Origin: Dirofilaria immitis
Taxonomy: Eukaryota > Nematoda > Chromadorea > Rhabditida > Onchocercidae
Length of the DNA stretch: 64,000 nt
NCBI GenBank assembly: GCA_024305405.1
Contig: JAKNDB010000068.1
Coordinates: 3,782,501-3,846,500, forward strand
Direction: 5' to 3'
A program made the position numbers and the translations under genes. Below, one piece after another: positions 25,301-38,809 of this stretch. Under the pieces are notes generated by a model. That model worked only from the letters and a program-made list of their open reading frames with translations, was not told the DNA's origin and searched no databases. Every line of letters starts with the position of its first letter. Position 1 is the first letter of the stretch.

Positions 25301-28300
25301 TCTATTAATTTCTTAAAAGAAAACCTTAATGTAATGAGTTGGTAAAAAGTGAATTTTTTCAAAAAATTTAAATTTTTATCCAAATTTTGCTTTTATTTGA
25401 AATTGACACATCGTAAAATATTCACAAATATTTCCTACTACTTTTTTGTAACAATTTTTTCAAAAATTTTAATTAAAAACTTAAAAAAATGAACAAAAGA
25501 TTTTATAATTTTTATATAAAATGATAAGAATTCGGAGTGGGGAAAAAAGGATTTGTATAATCTTTCGTTATTTTTCTCTGCCATTTATAATATATTTTAA
25601 ATAATAATTTTAGCGTTTCCATATGAATAATAATATATCAAATTCTTTCATGTGATGATAGAAATTTAATTTTATTTTAAACAATAAATATTCTTATAGA
25701 ATTAAATTACCAATAAAATTTCGCCTTTTTTTTTTGTTTGTATAAACAATTTTCACTTTTTGTAAGTGTTAGTTAGTTAATATTTGATTCACTCATAGAT
25801 TGAGTTTGATCATTTTTGAACTTTAATCTTAGTTAAGCAACTTCAAAAATGTTTCCATTTGACAAATCAATAAGAACTATTTATTTTAACGATCTCATCT
25901 TACAGAATGATGTTATATTTGTTCGAAATATTCTTTTAGCTGTGCAATTCTTTCAATTTCAATTTTAGATATAGTTTTCAACGCCTAATTTCTTTCCAAT
26001 AAGGTTAATTAACTTTTAATTGGTTGGAATAATTTGAACAAATAATGTTACCATATCACATCATTTATATGATCATACTCGTGGTTCATCTCGAGAATTC
26101 AAGTACAAACAATGCTTGATCAATTATTTCTGTTTTTAATTTTTACATGATTACATACTTTTAAAATTAGAATTAACGATCACTTTCGTTGCTACGAAAT
26201 CATTTGTTAATTCATGATCGCAATTTAAAAATTTTTAAAGTTTTTATGAAAAATTGCATAATCATTAATTTGCTGCTATTAATAAAAGCCCAAAAATTTG
26301 TTATCAACATTTCTCAAAAATAATATTCTCGAAGAGGAATTTCATGAATTCGCATTCTTGAATAGTTAAATAATCATTGTTGGCATGTAATAAAATTGTT
26401 AAAAATATGGAAGTCATCATTGTCAACAAAACAAATTGTATAAATTCACTATTGCACAAGGATTTGATAAAATTGCACTGATTTCATTGGTATTTCATTG
26501 GATGATAAATTATTAATGATGTCATTGATAGTAGCAGCATAGAAAAAATTCAACTAATCATTTGTTACTTCATTTTTCGCTTTTTTCCCTTATCAAATTA
26601 CCTTGAAATTAATTAATTTATCAAATAAATTTACTACTTCATTAGAATTCAGAAGAAAACATAAATTTCAGAATGAGCCGTTGTTATTTTTTGCGTAAAA
26701 ATCGGCAAGAAATATTTTCAATCTGAATGTTACACTTCGCTACTACTGCCAATACTAAAATACATTGTATGTTAAATTACCATAAAGATTACAGTAATGA
26801 ATGAAGATGATGATAAAAGATGATAAATAAAGTTCGAATGACATGTAGCAAAGAAAAAGAATCTTTAATTTTCTTATTATATATGGCTAACAATTATTTG
26901 GTGTTTTATTATGACCACAGTAAAAGTTTGTAAAGATTGAGAAATAAAAAAAAAGAAAAGAAAGAAAATATTGAAAAGACAGATGAATATTTGATGATAA
27001 CAGAGATAAATAAATAGAAATAATTACAAATCAATTTTAATAATTAAAGACAAAAACTAATAAAAATAGTTGAATTATATAAGCCGCAATTTCTAAAAAC
27101 TAACAAATAAACTATGTAAATGAAAATTATTTGAAAGAAATTAATTATTGTGCATGAATGTAAGAATGGAAAGCCTGGTATATAACAAATGATTGCTTTA
27201 AATTAGGATAAAAGAAAATTTGAGAAAAATGAAAAATCAAAATTAATTTCTAATTTTTTAAATTAAATATCCTAATTTGATTATAATCATATTGTTGTAT
27301 TCATTTCAATTCTTACTAAATTAGCAAAAAAATAACTAAAAATTTGAAAACAAATTTATCACTAAGGATCTAACAATTTTTTCTAAAAAATCTTTGATTT
27401 TTTGATAATAAATTTAAAAATACTTATCATTCAGCGTTCGCTTATCAATTATTGAAAAGTGATAAAATTTACCAGTCATTTCCCAAAATAAGCAATTAAC
27501 ATTTGAAATATAATTTGTATATAAATGCAAGTTGAAAGAATACAAATTGAATTCGAAAAAAAAATCTCGCAATATCGCGGATAAATTTGTCATCGGGTTA
27601 ACTTAGTGAAAATTTAGCCGAAATGAAATTTTTATTTACAACAATTCAATTCTCTTATAATCTTTTCTTTTCTAATGAACTGTTAAATCGATACCTATTC
27701 GGAATTTTTCTAGCGAATATTTCAAAAATTAAATATGACAAAATGATGTAAGATATACATATATATATATACCGCATCATTACAAGAATAAATAATATGC
27801 AAATGATAAACTAAGAAGAGCTAAGAGCCTAATCTGAGCATAAAGGAAAAAATACTAAATGAATTATTTATCTAAATTAAACTAAAAATTCATTTTTATG
27901 ATAATATAATTTCGTAAAGATTATTTAATTTTTACCAAAACATAATATACTTTTAAATTTGGCAAAGTTTTTTTGTCATTTATTACAGAAATGTACAAAT
28001 GCGGTAAAAGTATAAATCGTAAATTTCAGGTTACCTGGATAGGGTCAAAGCAACTAAATAAGTAATTCGAAATTTAAATATGCTACCATATTTCATAAGA
28101 ATAGATAAATATTTTCAAATTGGATAAATAAAAAAATTCAAAAGGAATGAAGATGAAGATGAGAAAGAACATTTACAGAGCACCGTGAAAAATTTTCATA
28201 AAATAAAAGGCAACAATATTACCAAACATGCTGATAAGGAATCATAACTTTTCATCGGGCATGCTGATAATATAATTAAATGTACCAGTAATATCGATTG

Positions 28301-28387
28301 ATATCTCTCATGCGAGAATCAGAAAGAGGTGAAAAGATGAAGAAAATAATTCTCGTATATTGTCGAGATGGAATCACTATTTATCGC
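22364..28387. other. Six-kilobase AT-rich intergenic desert
   Basis: Both strands were read; no open frame of credible composition and no domain signature was found. It consists of poly-A/T runs and low-complexity AT sequence. It includes a two-copy 25-bp tandem duplication (unit AAAATTTTCTATGTTTATTA..., about 23751-23800). It is bounded by the 3' ends of convergent genes (ACBP-like, plus; metalloproteinase, minus), so it should mostly be downstream sequence. Confidence 0.6.
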
Positions 28388-31300
28388 CTATTGCACATAA
28401 AATTTTAAAAATTGCTTATAAAAATCATCGGTAAAAAAGTCTGAATTAAAAATAGAATTTGCAGCTGAAGATAATTGTTGATGACGATGATGTCGTTCCG
28501 AATGAAGACGCCGTTGCTTTCGTCGTAATGGAAATCTTAACGGTTGCGATAAAATTCTTAAATAGTCAACTGATGAAGTCTGTAAAGTTGCTTGATCAAA
28601 GAGCTTATCAACTCCATATCCATCCATTCGTTCTTGTAGTCCAGCCAAAAATTACACATCACATTGCCTAAAAATATACTTTGAAAAATTTTAGAATTAT
28701 AATTTCTTGAATTTAAAATGGAATCTATTGTAAGTTATATTTAAAAAAAAAGAAAATTATACAAAGCATTTAAATCATCCAACTAATCAAATTTTACCGT
28801 ATTCAGAAGCATGTCGGATCGAGAAATCAAGTTTTTTTCTAGAAGATGCTCAAATTTTGCACGTGCATTACTATTCTTGTGACATAATGGTATATGAGAT
28901 TCTGAAATATTTTGTTTTTTTTTTCAATATCATTTTAATAAAATATTTCATAGCAAAGTAATTAATTATTCGATTAAAATTATGATGAATGAATTGCATA
29001 AATTCATAAATAATTAAATCATTTCATTTATATAACTTAAATTATTATTTTATTTCTATCTTTTGCAGATTTTTAATTATTATTTAATTTCAATTTTATT
29101 TTAATATATTTTATAATATAATATATATTTTATTTTTTTGTCTCTAAACATTTTAACTTTTTGATAAAAATTAGTAATCATTGTAATAGAATATGAAAAA
29201 TATTTATTCATTTATTTGATTTTTTTTTTTTTGATCTATCGATGTCATTAAGAAATCTGTTCACTTTTTTTTTCTTGTCATTTATTGTGACAGAAAAAAG
29301 ATTTATAGCCTGATTATATAGATCATTCAATACTAACATCAAGAATGGATGATAAAAATTTTATATTTTTTAATCAAATGACATAGACCACTCAAATAAA
29401 CTGCAAAATTTTCATGATAAGATGAATGGAAGAGAGAAAAAAAAGGATTAGAAATATAAAAATTTAAAGAAAACGATGAAGAAAGATTTGAAAGAAAAAA
29501 TTTTAACAACAATTTGACAGAGAAGGAAAAAATAAAAGAAAAATAAAAACAAATGATTGATAACTTTATGAACTGATTTAAAAATCGGATCAATAATCGT
29601 ATCAATGAATGTTTTTATTAATAGCAAGCAAATAATGATAAAAATGATAAGCAAAAATGTAAGAAATAAAAAATTAGATATATTGATTTAAAAATCGGAA
29701 CAATAATTTCATCAACTAATATGTTAAAAATGATAAAATAAAAAGATAAGCTTTACAGTGATAATTAATTAGAAGCAAAAGGAAAATATGACTCACCTTG
29801 TAATTGCTCTTTGAGAGTATTTATTTTAGATTGAGAATTGTCATCATCAGTTAACCTTTGAATGACTGAAAAAAAATATCTCATTATCAGTCTTTATTTG
29901 ATATGATATAAGCAAGCCTTTAATTATATTGAAATTAAGCAAAAAAAGTAGTACAAAATATTAGTTAATTAGCTTACTATTAAAATCTACTCCCGAAGTA
30001 TAATCACTCATTTTATGCTCGATTTGTCTTGGTAATACCTCAGACATTAACCATACAAATAGGCATAGATTGGTTGGACCAACTGAAATATTTATTTTCA
30101 TAATTTTTTTAAAGCTTATTTAATTTGAAATAATGAAAATTGCAACGCTCAAAAAACATTACCCATTTTCGATAAACTTCAAAATTTCAATATAAACAAA
30201 CTTAATAAGAAATATAACAGTAAAACATTCATATGACCATTGATCAGAAATAATTTCAAATAATACTTAAAGCCTAGCTTTACCAAAAAAATATCTCATT
30301 ATCAGTCTTTATTTGATATGATATAAGCAAGCTCATAGTAATGCCCAATAAGGTTAAAATTATTAGAAGCCTATTCAATCGAAAAATTCATATGACCACT
30401 GATTAGTTAAAGCCTAGCTTTACCAGTTTATATTAAGGCCCAATAAAATTGAAATTATTTAAAGCTTATCCAATCGAATTTACCATTCTTTCAACAAGCA
30501 AAATTAATGTGAAAAAAGATGAAAAAGAAAAATTCTTCAAATATTCTGAAATTCATTTTTTTTTTTGAAAATTCTCTTTATTCTATGAAGACAAAAAGGA
30601 AGCGCAATTTTCATTTATCACTCAATTACTAACTCACTGTAGTTCCAATTCAATGCGCATTTGTCATCTAAATCAAATGATGCATTATCGATCATATTTT
30701 TCTTGTAAATTGGATACATAATAGCATCAGCACGTTTGCTATGACCCAATCCTAACGAATGGCCAATTTCATGGATGAATACATTGGGAAATGAAGTGCC
30801 ATCACCTTTACTATCAATGATCCATTTTTCCGCATCATCTGAAATAATGATTGTCTCGAGAAATCGAGAAATATGTTTATCAATTAGCATCTGATAGAAA
30901 GAATACGTTTATTTTCATTATTTCTTATTTCTCGAGAAATTACAATATATTTATCAAATGATACGTTAATTATCATGTTCATCTTATGATATATATGAAA
31001 TGTCATCTCAGATTTAAATGATCGAAATAATTGATAAATATTGATTTGATAACATTTAATAATATCAAAATCTATGAAGTAATAATTAAAGCTAATAATT
31101 TTTTGGTCAATTATTTGACAGAAACTGAAAATAAAAAAAGAAAAAAAAGCTAAGTGATAGTTGAAGTAAACAAAATGATTTCGTAATTTATTTCATACTT
31201 TTAAATTTTATATTTTACGATATGCTCCTGTTTACAGACTTTATAATAATAGCATAAGTAAATTATACAAATAAAGTTGTTGTTTTCTACTGTCCTATAA

Positions 31301-34300
31301 ATCTCCTAGTATGTTTGCATTAGCTTTACGATGATGAGAATTGATGATGAATTCGTATAAACATTCAATATCGAAAGATTTATTTCGAGAGCAGCATCCT
31401 GTTACTTATTGTTTGCAACTATCTAAATTTCTAGTAAATTACAGCATTTTCAAATAATTAAATAATTTGCTAACTATAACGATGCATTATTTAGGCGGAT
31501 TTTAGTTCTTCAAAATTCCATCAAATTTTGATAATTTAATAATAATAAAAATGATAATATAATCGCAATATAGATAATCAATTATTTTGTATATTTTTAC
31601 CTCAATATTTTATTGCTAAAATTAATATTTAAGAAAAAAATAAAATAAAAAATTTCATAAAATTAATCTTTTCGTAAATTACGATCGCATATAATTCGTA
31701 AATTAAAAACTTTTCCAAACAATTTCATACTTAAAAATCTGAAATTGATTAGCAGAAAGTTTATGCTCTTGAAATATTTTTTGATAAAATTTTCAAATAA
31801 AATGATAATGCTTTATTAAAAAACATTTTGATCCAAAACTGACCAAGATGAATATCACCATTTAATCGACCATCTTCCTGATATGTTGGATAAAATGTAT
31901 GAGCTAAAATGTTGGTATGATTACCAGTACCATCAAATTTGTATGCATCACCATGATCACCTTCTGCCCAAAGAATCACAATATCAGCATCATCTTCATA
32001 TTTAGCTTCTTCAAATTGAAGCTTTACAGATGGCATCGAATTAATAATTGTTTGCGTCGACCACATCGTAAATGATTTTCGAATCACTGATCTATAGATG
32101 ACAGAAAAATAAATAAGAAATCATTCATTTTATTATTTGAAATAATTATTTTCAAATATTCCGAATTATTGAAATAAAGAGTAATCAAAGTGATTCAAAT
32201 AAAATGTCACGTATATTCTCTTTTAAGCAGTAAATTTATTTCATTCGAAAGGAATCCTTTTTATTTCATAATCTATTAATAGCGATTCAGAAGGATTATA
32301 TGCATAAAATCATTTTCTTTACGAATTTTTTTCATAACTTAGAGAAGAAGAATAGATGAAGATCATCGTATGCATTGCTACTGTAATTGTTGTGTAAAGT
32401 AGAAAGTTTTTTTTTAATATCTATGCAATTATATAAGCGATAAAAAAATGTCCAAAGAAGCTTATCAGTGTGTGAATATTGAATAAAGGCTTTTATGAAT
32501 CAAACCGTGCGGTAAAGTATATAAAATATCGGAAAGATAAGATTAATCGATATGTGACTTAAATCAAACATATCATTCATTCATTTAGCAATTTCCTATT
32601 ATCAATATTGATCATTTCACAAAATTTTCTATTGATAAAATCAATCGCTATAAGATGGCTAAGTCTTAATCTTAGTAATTTGATATGTATCAATAGTATC
32701 TAATCGTTTTGCAAAATTTTCTATTGGTAAAATTAATCTATAAAATAATTAGCTCATAATTTAATGATTTGAAATGCAAATTCAAATCTAATTTAATTTC
32801 TAATGAGGATATCAGATGAATACTAATATAAATTAATGATATGAAAATATTTGGAAAAGCATAACTCTGATATTCTAAAAAAATTAGGTAATCATTTTAT
32901 CAATACCGCATTAAATATGTTAGATTTTGTTGGGACAATGAAATTTTTCGCATTATTATTCGATAAATAATTAAGTTGAGATTATCGCTTATTAATTTAC
33001 CTTAACATTTCAAATTTATTCAATGAAATTTTAAAAATATTGTGGAAATTTAAACATTATCAAAATTTCTGATAATAATTTTATTTTTGGAAAAATTAAT
33101 AAATGCAATTGATAAATAAATCGAACAAATAGTTGACGAAATATTAAAAACTTTTTAATGTCAACTTTTCTAAATCTTTTACTTTTAATTAATTACTTCA
33201 AATCAAATTAGCATTTCATTAATTATTTAACAAATTAAATTAGCATTTTAATTATCGATTTCAATTAGATTAGTTATTTACAATAGTATTATATTAATTA
33301 CATTGTAACAAAAAAACTTTTTCCATCCTTTTTTCTCATTTTCTTAATTCAAGAAATTATTATTAATTATTATGTCATTGCCATATATGTTTAATATTTT
33401 TATAAATTTGTAATTTTTATTGAACATCCCTTTTTAGAAATTTCGGCTGTTGATCTTGATATGATTTCAGTTGAAGCGATACTGTCGAGGTCATATATAT
33501 TTATAAATATATACATATAACACTCTTCCTAATTCGAATTAATTCAAATATTTGGCCCAATTTTCTAATTTTCGAATATTTGGAATATTTATATATATAT
33601 ATATACATATTTATATATGTTTCATTGACCTAAATTAATCCTAAATGATACGAGAAAAGAGTCAAAATTTTGATTTCTATCATTTATAAAACTTAAGGGA
33701 CAAATTTAAAGGAAAGGAAAAAAAAAAGGACAAGGAAGGAAGTTTAATATAGCCATTAGAAACTGGTTTTAATATTTAAAAAAAACGAGACTTTTTTTTG
33801 TTTGATAATATTGATAAGTAAACCGTGTCAGGGTCTTTTCAAAATTTCAATTATCATTATTTATTTGAAATATTTAAAAAAAAACAAACAAATAAAAAGA
33901 ATTTCTTATATAAATTATGTAAAATTTTCTTTTTCTTTTTTTTTCGTTTAAAAAAAAATTTAGTCAAATCGATCATTTTAACACTTCGCTGTTTTAACAT
34001 TTTTTATTAAAATTTTGGCGAAAAAAACCAATTAAATGAAAGGTAAATCAATGATTTATATAAATTTATTTTTTTTTAAAAAAATTTCTAAAATAAAGAT
34101 TTCGAAATTATTATTTTTTTCTGTAAAATATAAATAAAAAAAAAAAGAAGTAGTACCTGATTTCAGAACGAGGTATATCACGTGTATACCTACTTATAAA
34201 CCATTTTAATTTAAGAACATAATCGGATGTCATCTTATCCCATCGTGATGTTTGAGCTGTAGCTAAAATTAAATTCCAAAAAACGAATTCATTGGTCCTG

Positions 34301-35047
34301 TTAATGATAAGTATTTTTTCAAAAAAAATTTAACAAATTTATCAATAACAATAAAAATTAATAATTTACAATTTTTCGCTTTCAAATTAATTTTTAGTGG
34401 AGAAAAGTTTATAAACTTTTGTAATAAAACTTGTTCTTGCAAATTATATTTTAAAAATCTTAATAAAATATCGAAATCACCTGAATATCATTTCAGGTTT
34501 TCAATAGTGACAGACTGACTATATGATCTTGCGTAATAATGATCTTACGATTTAAATGTTATCATTTGTCAACTTGTTTCATTTAATTCATCAACAAATA
34601 TTTACTTTTCGGCAATTTTTGTTTGCTTTTTTTTTTGGTAAAACTTGCAAAACTTCTTTTCATCATATCTCAATGCCTGCTAATTATTATTATCTATCTT
34701 TGATTAGAATGAAGCAGCTAGATGAATGATGATTAGGATAAGAAATTTTGTCAAAATAATTTATGCGAAAATTTACCAAAACGTTTCCTCCTTCTGATAA
34801 TTCGTATTGTTCGATGTTGATAATGATGCCTCTGTGCATTATCATCGTCATCATCATCATCATCATCATCATTGTCACCATCATTATCATCAACATTATT
34901 ACCATCATCATCACTATTATTAATATTATTGATGTTAGCAGTACCCATATGATGATGAATAGAATGATAGTTTGATAATATTGGCAACAATTGTTGATTA
35001 TTGATAACATCTATCGCCATATGTAAATCATCACCATGCGACATTAA
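28388..35047 (-). CDS. Matrix metalloproteinase (matrixin), secreted or surface type
   Basis: Exons on the minus strand: 35047-34777, 34262-34157, 32091-31844, 30838-30638, 30082-29978, 29865-29797 and 28667-28388, all phase-compatible up to the last. Exon 1 is an Asp/Asn/His-rich prodomain ending in a furin-type RRRKR site. The catalytic domain begins [20 protein letters not shown], has [12 protein letters not shown], the calcium/zinc loop [20 protein letters not shown], the zinc site [12 protein letters not shown] and the Met-turn DAIMYP. It is followed by [10 protein letters not shown] and a [12 protein letters not shown] segment. No hemopexin repeat is visible. Matrixins cleave extracellular matrix proteins; nematode ones act in moulting, anchor-cell invasion or host tissue. 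The final exon stays open for long only if one T is added to the T5 opposite 28647-28651; otherwise it stops early. The prodomain start is uncertain: no cysteine-switch PRCGxPD was found, so more 5' exons may exist. Confidence 0.88.
29870..30332. repeat. Pair of identical 48-bp direct repeats in metalloproteinase introns
   Basis: The segment 29870-29917 (poly-A, then ATATCTCATTATCAGTCTTT and a GATATGATATAAGCAAGC end) recurs at 30285-30332 with no difference that I can see. The two copies lie in different introns, on either side of exon 30082-29978. The block AAAGCCTAGCTTTACCA also recurs at about 30269 and 30409. Confidence 0.8.
34845..34925. repeat. ATC/GAT microsatellite inside the metalloproteinase prodomain exon
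   Basis: An imperfect (ATC)n tract on the plus strand is read on the minus strand as GAT/GAC/AAT codons, giving a run of Asp and Asn residues directly before the basic furin-type site. It is therefore a coding microsatellite likely to vary in length between isolates. Confidence 0.75.
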
Positions 35048-37254
35048 CTGAAATATCTTTTTTTTGTGTTTTTGATCTTTTTGTTTATTTATTAATTTAC
35101 TCCTATTTACTTCTAATTTATTGATCTTTTAATAAGTTACTTATTTATACAAAATATTGGCCATTTTACATTCATTTCCTTTCTGTTTTCTGATCAAATT
35201 TTTATCGTAAGAGAATTTGTTTTTTTTTTTCAAAAGATAATAGATGTTTCTAGAAGTAGCTAGAAGTTACAAATATTGCATATTCTTGGCCAAGCTTAAT
35301 CTTTTAAGCAAATAATCAAAAGTTAGAATATTGTATATTCTTGGATGGATGTAATTTTTTTAAACATAATGAAGTTTAAGCCTAAAATTGTCATTTTATT
35401 TACTCGCAAAAGTACTAAAATACTTATTTAGCAAATCATAGCTAAATTTCAATCTTTCTTAAAAAAAACAAATCAGTTGTTAAATTATCGGATATATCCA
35501 ATAGGATGATCACCTTGATGGAATTTTATGAATATCAATAAATTTGTGTGTTAGGAAAATAACCGATTTGAAATCACATTTGCGGCGTTTTTTGCGATTA
35601 ATTATTTTGAAAAAAAAGGGAAAAAATTCAAAAGACCTTCAAATTGTATTTATTCATACTTTAAATATAAAATTTCTCGTGTTTATTAATTTTATTATTA
35701 TTATTACTGTAATAATCGATTAAATGAACAATTAAATATAAACAATCTTCTCTATGCTTGTATTAAATTAATTAAAATACATAAATTTGCGCAAATTAAA
35801 AATCCACCTTAAATCATTTAAAAAAGTTTAAATAAATATAGCTCTGATAGATTCTAGGTTTTTTAATTGAGAATGAGCTATCTATTATTTATTATTTATT
35901 TTACAGATAAGCTGATAGATATGAAAAGATTGACTGATAGCATCATACCATAATATTTATATGAATCAATACTTCCTGTCACTTCTTATTTAAATTATTT
36001 GCTTTTGGATTAACTTTCTCAATTATTCATTTATTAGTTCTTTTATGTATCAAAAATAATTAATCAATAAAGTAACTAATCATTAATAATTTGCGAATGA
36101 TATTACTGATAAGAAAATTGTCATCATATAGCTTAAATATTTGCGCTTTTCCTAGGCTAATAATAGTTTTCTTAAACTTAATAATTGGATGATAAATCAT
36201 AACTGCTAATTGGAATTCTATTTTAAAAAATTATAGTCGAGACTTATACACTGAGGCTAAAATTATTAGCATGTTTTTAGCAAGCCATAGAATAATTAAT
36301 AATTAATCTTATCATCTAAAGTCTATCAAGAAGTGCTATCAGGAAGTAAATGAGTGACGAAGTAATGTGTGCGCAATAAAATGATCATTCGCATTTGTCA
36401 TTTCATTCGTCTCATAAAATTTCACATACAGCAAGGCTAAAGGTCAAAAACGGAACATGGCTAGACAAATTAGGCTTTAGTGATAGAAGTCGAGAAATGT
36501 TGATGAAAAATGAATTCATTTTTGTAGACAAATCGTTGTTTGAAATAAACTGTCCAATTTCAAAATTATGTAATTTCTTTTTTTTTTATTTTTCAATTTC
36601 AATATAATACATTGAACTTTGTACCTAAAGAATGCATGATAATTTTAAACTTATCATAATCCAAGTTTAATTATTAATTTTACATATCTTTGCAATAATT
36701 CTATTCATGGCAATATTATAAAATAAAAAGTTTATTATAAAAAGAAATTCATAATAACCAATGATAGTAAATGTTTTATAACAATAAGATTGAAACTAAG
36801 ATAATATTCTATGGCCTTCCATCTTCCAACATTTTTTAACTCCATCTCTCCTCTCTCCAAAAAAAAGAAAAAAAAATGCTGCATATATCAATGATTGATA
36901 AAAGTTGAATAAAAAAGTTTCAATTTTTTCTAAAATATTTGTTAAATATTTTATTGCATATAAATATTATATTAATAATAAAATATTGAAAATGTCATCA
37001 ATTTTAGAAATTAATTTTTAAATTTTTTCTCTGAAAAAAAACAAAAGATTTTTCATAAGTTTTTGCATTAAAACGTTTCTTTTTTCAAATATGTAATCTA
37101 TAAGATTGTAATTATAAGACTGTTAAAATGATAAATCAAATACTGTAATATTATCGATAGCAACATTACCGGTTTAATTTCATTGTGTATCGAATGATTT
37201 TAGTCTAAAATTTTAAATTTTTACATCACGCATTATAATCTTTTTGCTATGAAA

Positions 37255-37535
37255 AAAATATACGAATATAAATTAAAGCTATAACTAAGTCGAGAATTGA
37301 TGATCATATTCAAATACAAATTAAGCTATAACTAAGTCGAGAATTGATGAACATACTCAAATTTAAACTATAACCAATAATTTGCTATAGAAAAAATTTT
37401 AGATAGAAATCAATAAAACTCAAATATAAATTGAACTATAACCGGTTTGAAAATTAATGATTTGCTATGAAAAAGTTTCAATTAGGAACTAACAATACCA
37501 AAATATAAATTAAACTATAACAAATTCGAGAACTA
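37255..37535. repeat. Degenerate tandem array, core unit about 50-80 bp
   Basis: The core AAATATAAATTAAACTATAAC, often followed by AAGTCGAGAATTGATGA, recurs with drift near 37265, 37316, 37360, 37425 and 37501. Spacing is irregular, indicating an old decayed array. Confidence 0.65.
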
Positions 37536-38765
37536 AATGATAAAGCGAGAGTTTTATTTGAAATGGTAATGAAATATTGTTGAATAAAATGAAATGATAT
37601 ATATTTTAAGTGACATATATCGCTTAAATTATTCAAAAATAATTTATCAATTTTTATTTCAAAGATAATTCAATTAACGATTGTTTTGTCTATTACTGTT
37701 AGAGCGAAAAAAACGATGCAAAATTTAGAATTAACTTTTATTAAAATATGATTGATATGATTCTGATAAAATTGATGTTAATACAAGTTCTGCTACGATT
37801 TAATATTTGGGAACACTAAATCAAAATTATAATTGATTTTAACTTGTCATATTTCTTGACAGAAATAAAAGTGTGCAAAATTCTCCAATTAAGATTTATG
37901 TATATATCAAATTTCTATTTATCTCTTTCGTTTCGTCAAGTTCAGAGGTTAATAAGAATTTGAATTATCTAAAACAAAGCGGACAAAGTTTTTTATTTCA
38001 AACTTCATTTCACCCGCTGTCTCCAAGAATCTTATTAATTTATCTATTTTTTCCCCTTTTCTTATTCACAGATCATTGCATAATTTTTCTTTGTCAACGA
38101 TTATCGATCTCAGATAAAAATAAAATGTTAAAGGTTAGCTTTTTTAACAATACAATATCACATATGTCTCTTATTTTATATTACAATTATCTTATAATTA
38201 TGAGAATTTATTGTTATGAAAATAAAAAATAATAATAATTCTATTTAAATGAATTTTAACATTTAGAATTATCATTTAGGATATTTTATCATTCACGTTT
38301 TATCAATTATCAAATACTTATCAATTACAATTTGGCGCTGAAAAGTCTAACTTTCAATGTAGAACTTAAGCATCAATTTTCAATTTTCACACCTTTTTTA
38401 AACATTTATTATTTTACTGTCATCTCATCACTTAGCAACCACTACTTCACCAACTAGTCTTTCAAAAAACTTTTTCAAAAATTTTTTTTTATTCTCTGAT
38501 CTGAAAAATAGAAGAAAGTTATAAATTTGTTTGACTTGAGCAGCTGAAAACAAGACTTCACACTAAACTTTTTTTTTCTTTTGTTTCTTCCTTTTCATGA
38601 AATTTGAATGGAAAAATAAAACCAAATGAGAAGATCCAGCAAAATGATATGATATCTGTTTAGGATGAATGTTCGAAATGAAAAAAAAGAAAGAGAAATG
38701 ATCAATTTCCTGTTTTTTAGATGACGAAAAAGAAAAAAGAAAGAAATAAAAGAAAACGATCTAGT

Positions 38766-38809
38766 GATCATCATTATCATTATCATCATCATCATCATTA
38801 TCATCATCT
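38766..38809. repeat. ATC/ATT microsatellite
   Basis: Short imperfect (ATC)n tract with ATT interruptions in non-coding sequence; similar in type to the coding tract at 34845-34925. Confidence 0.8.

Noticed and set aside
29339..29654. Two overlapping minus-strand open frames rich in Phe, Ile and Ser
   Set aside because: They lie within a metalloproteinase intron and read AT-rich low-complexity sequence; no acceptor or donor fits.
34690..34975. Methionine/isoleucine-rich open frames over the ATC microsatellite on both strands
   Set aside because: They are alternative-frame readings of the repeat; only the Asp/Asn frame leads into the furin site and splices in phase to the catalytic domain.
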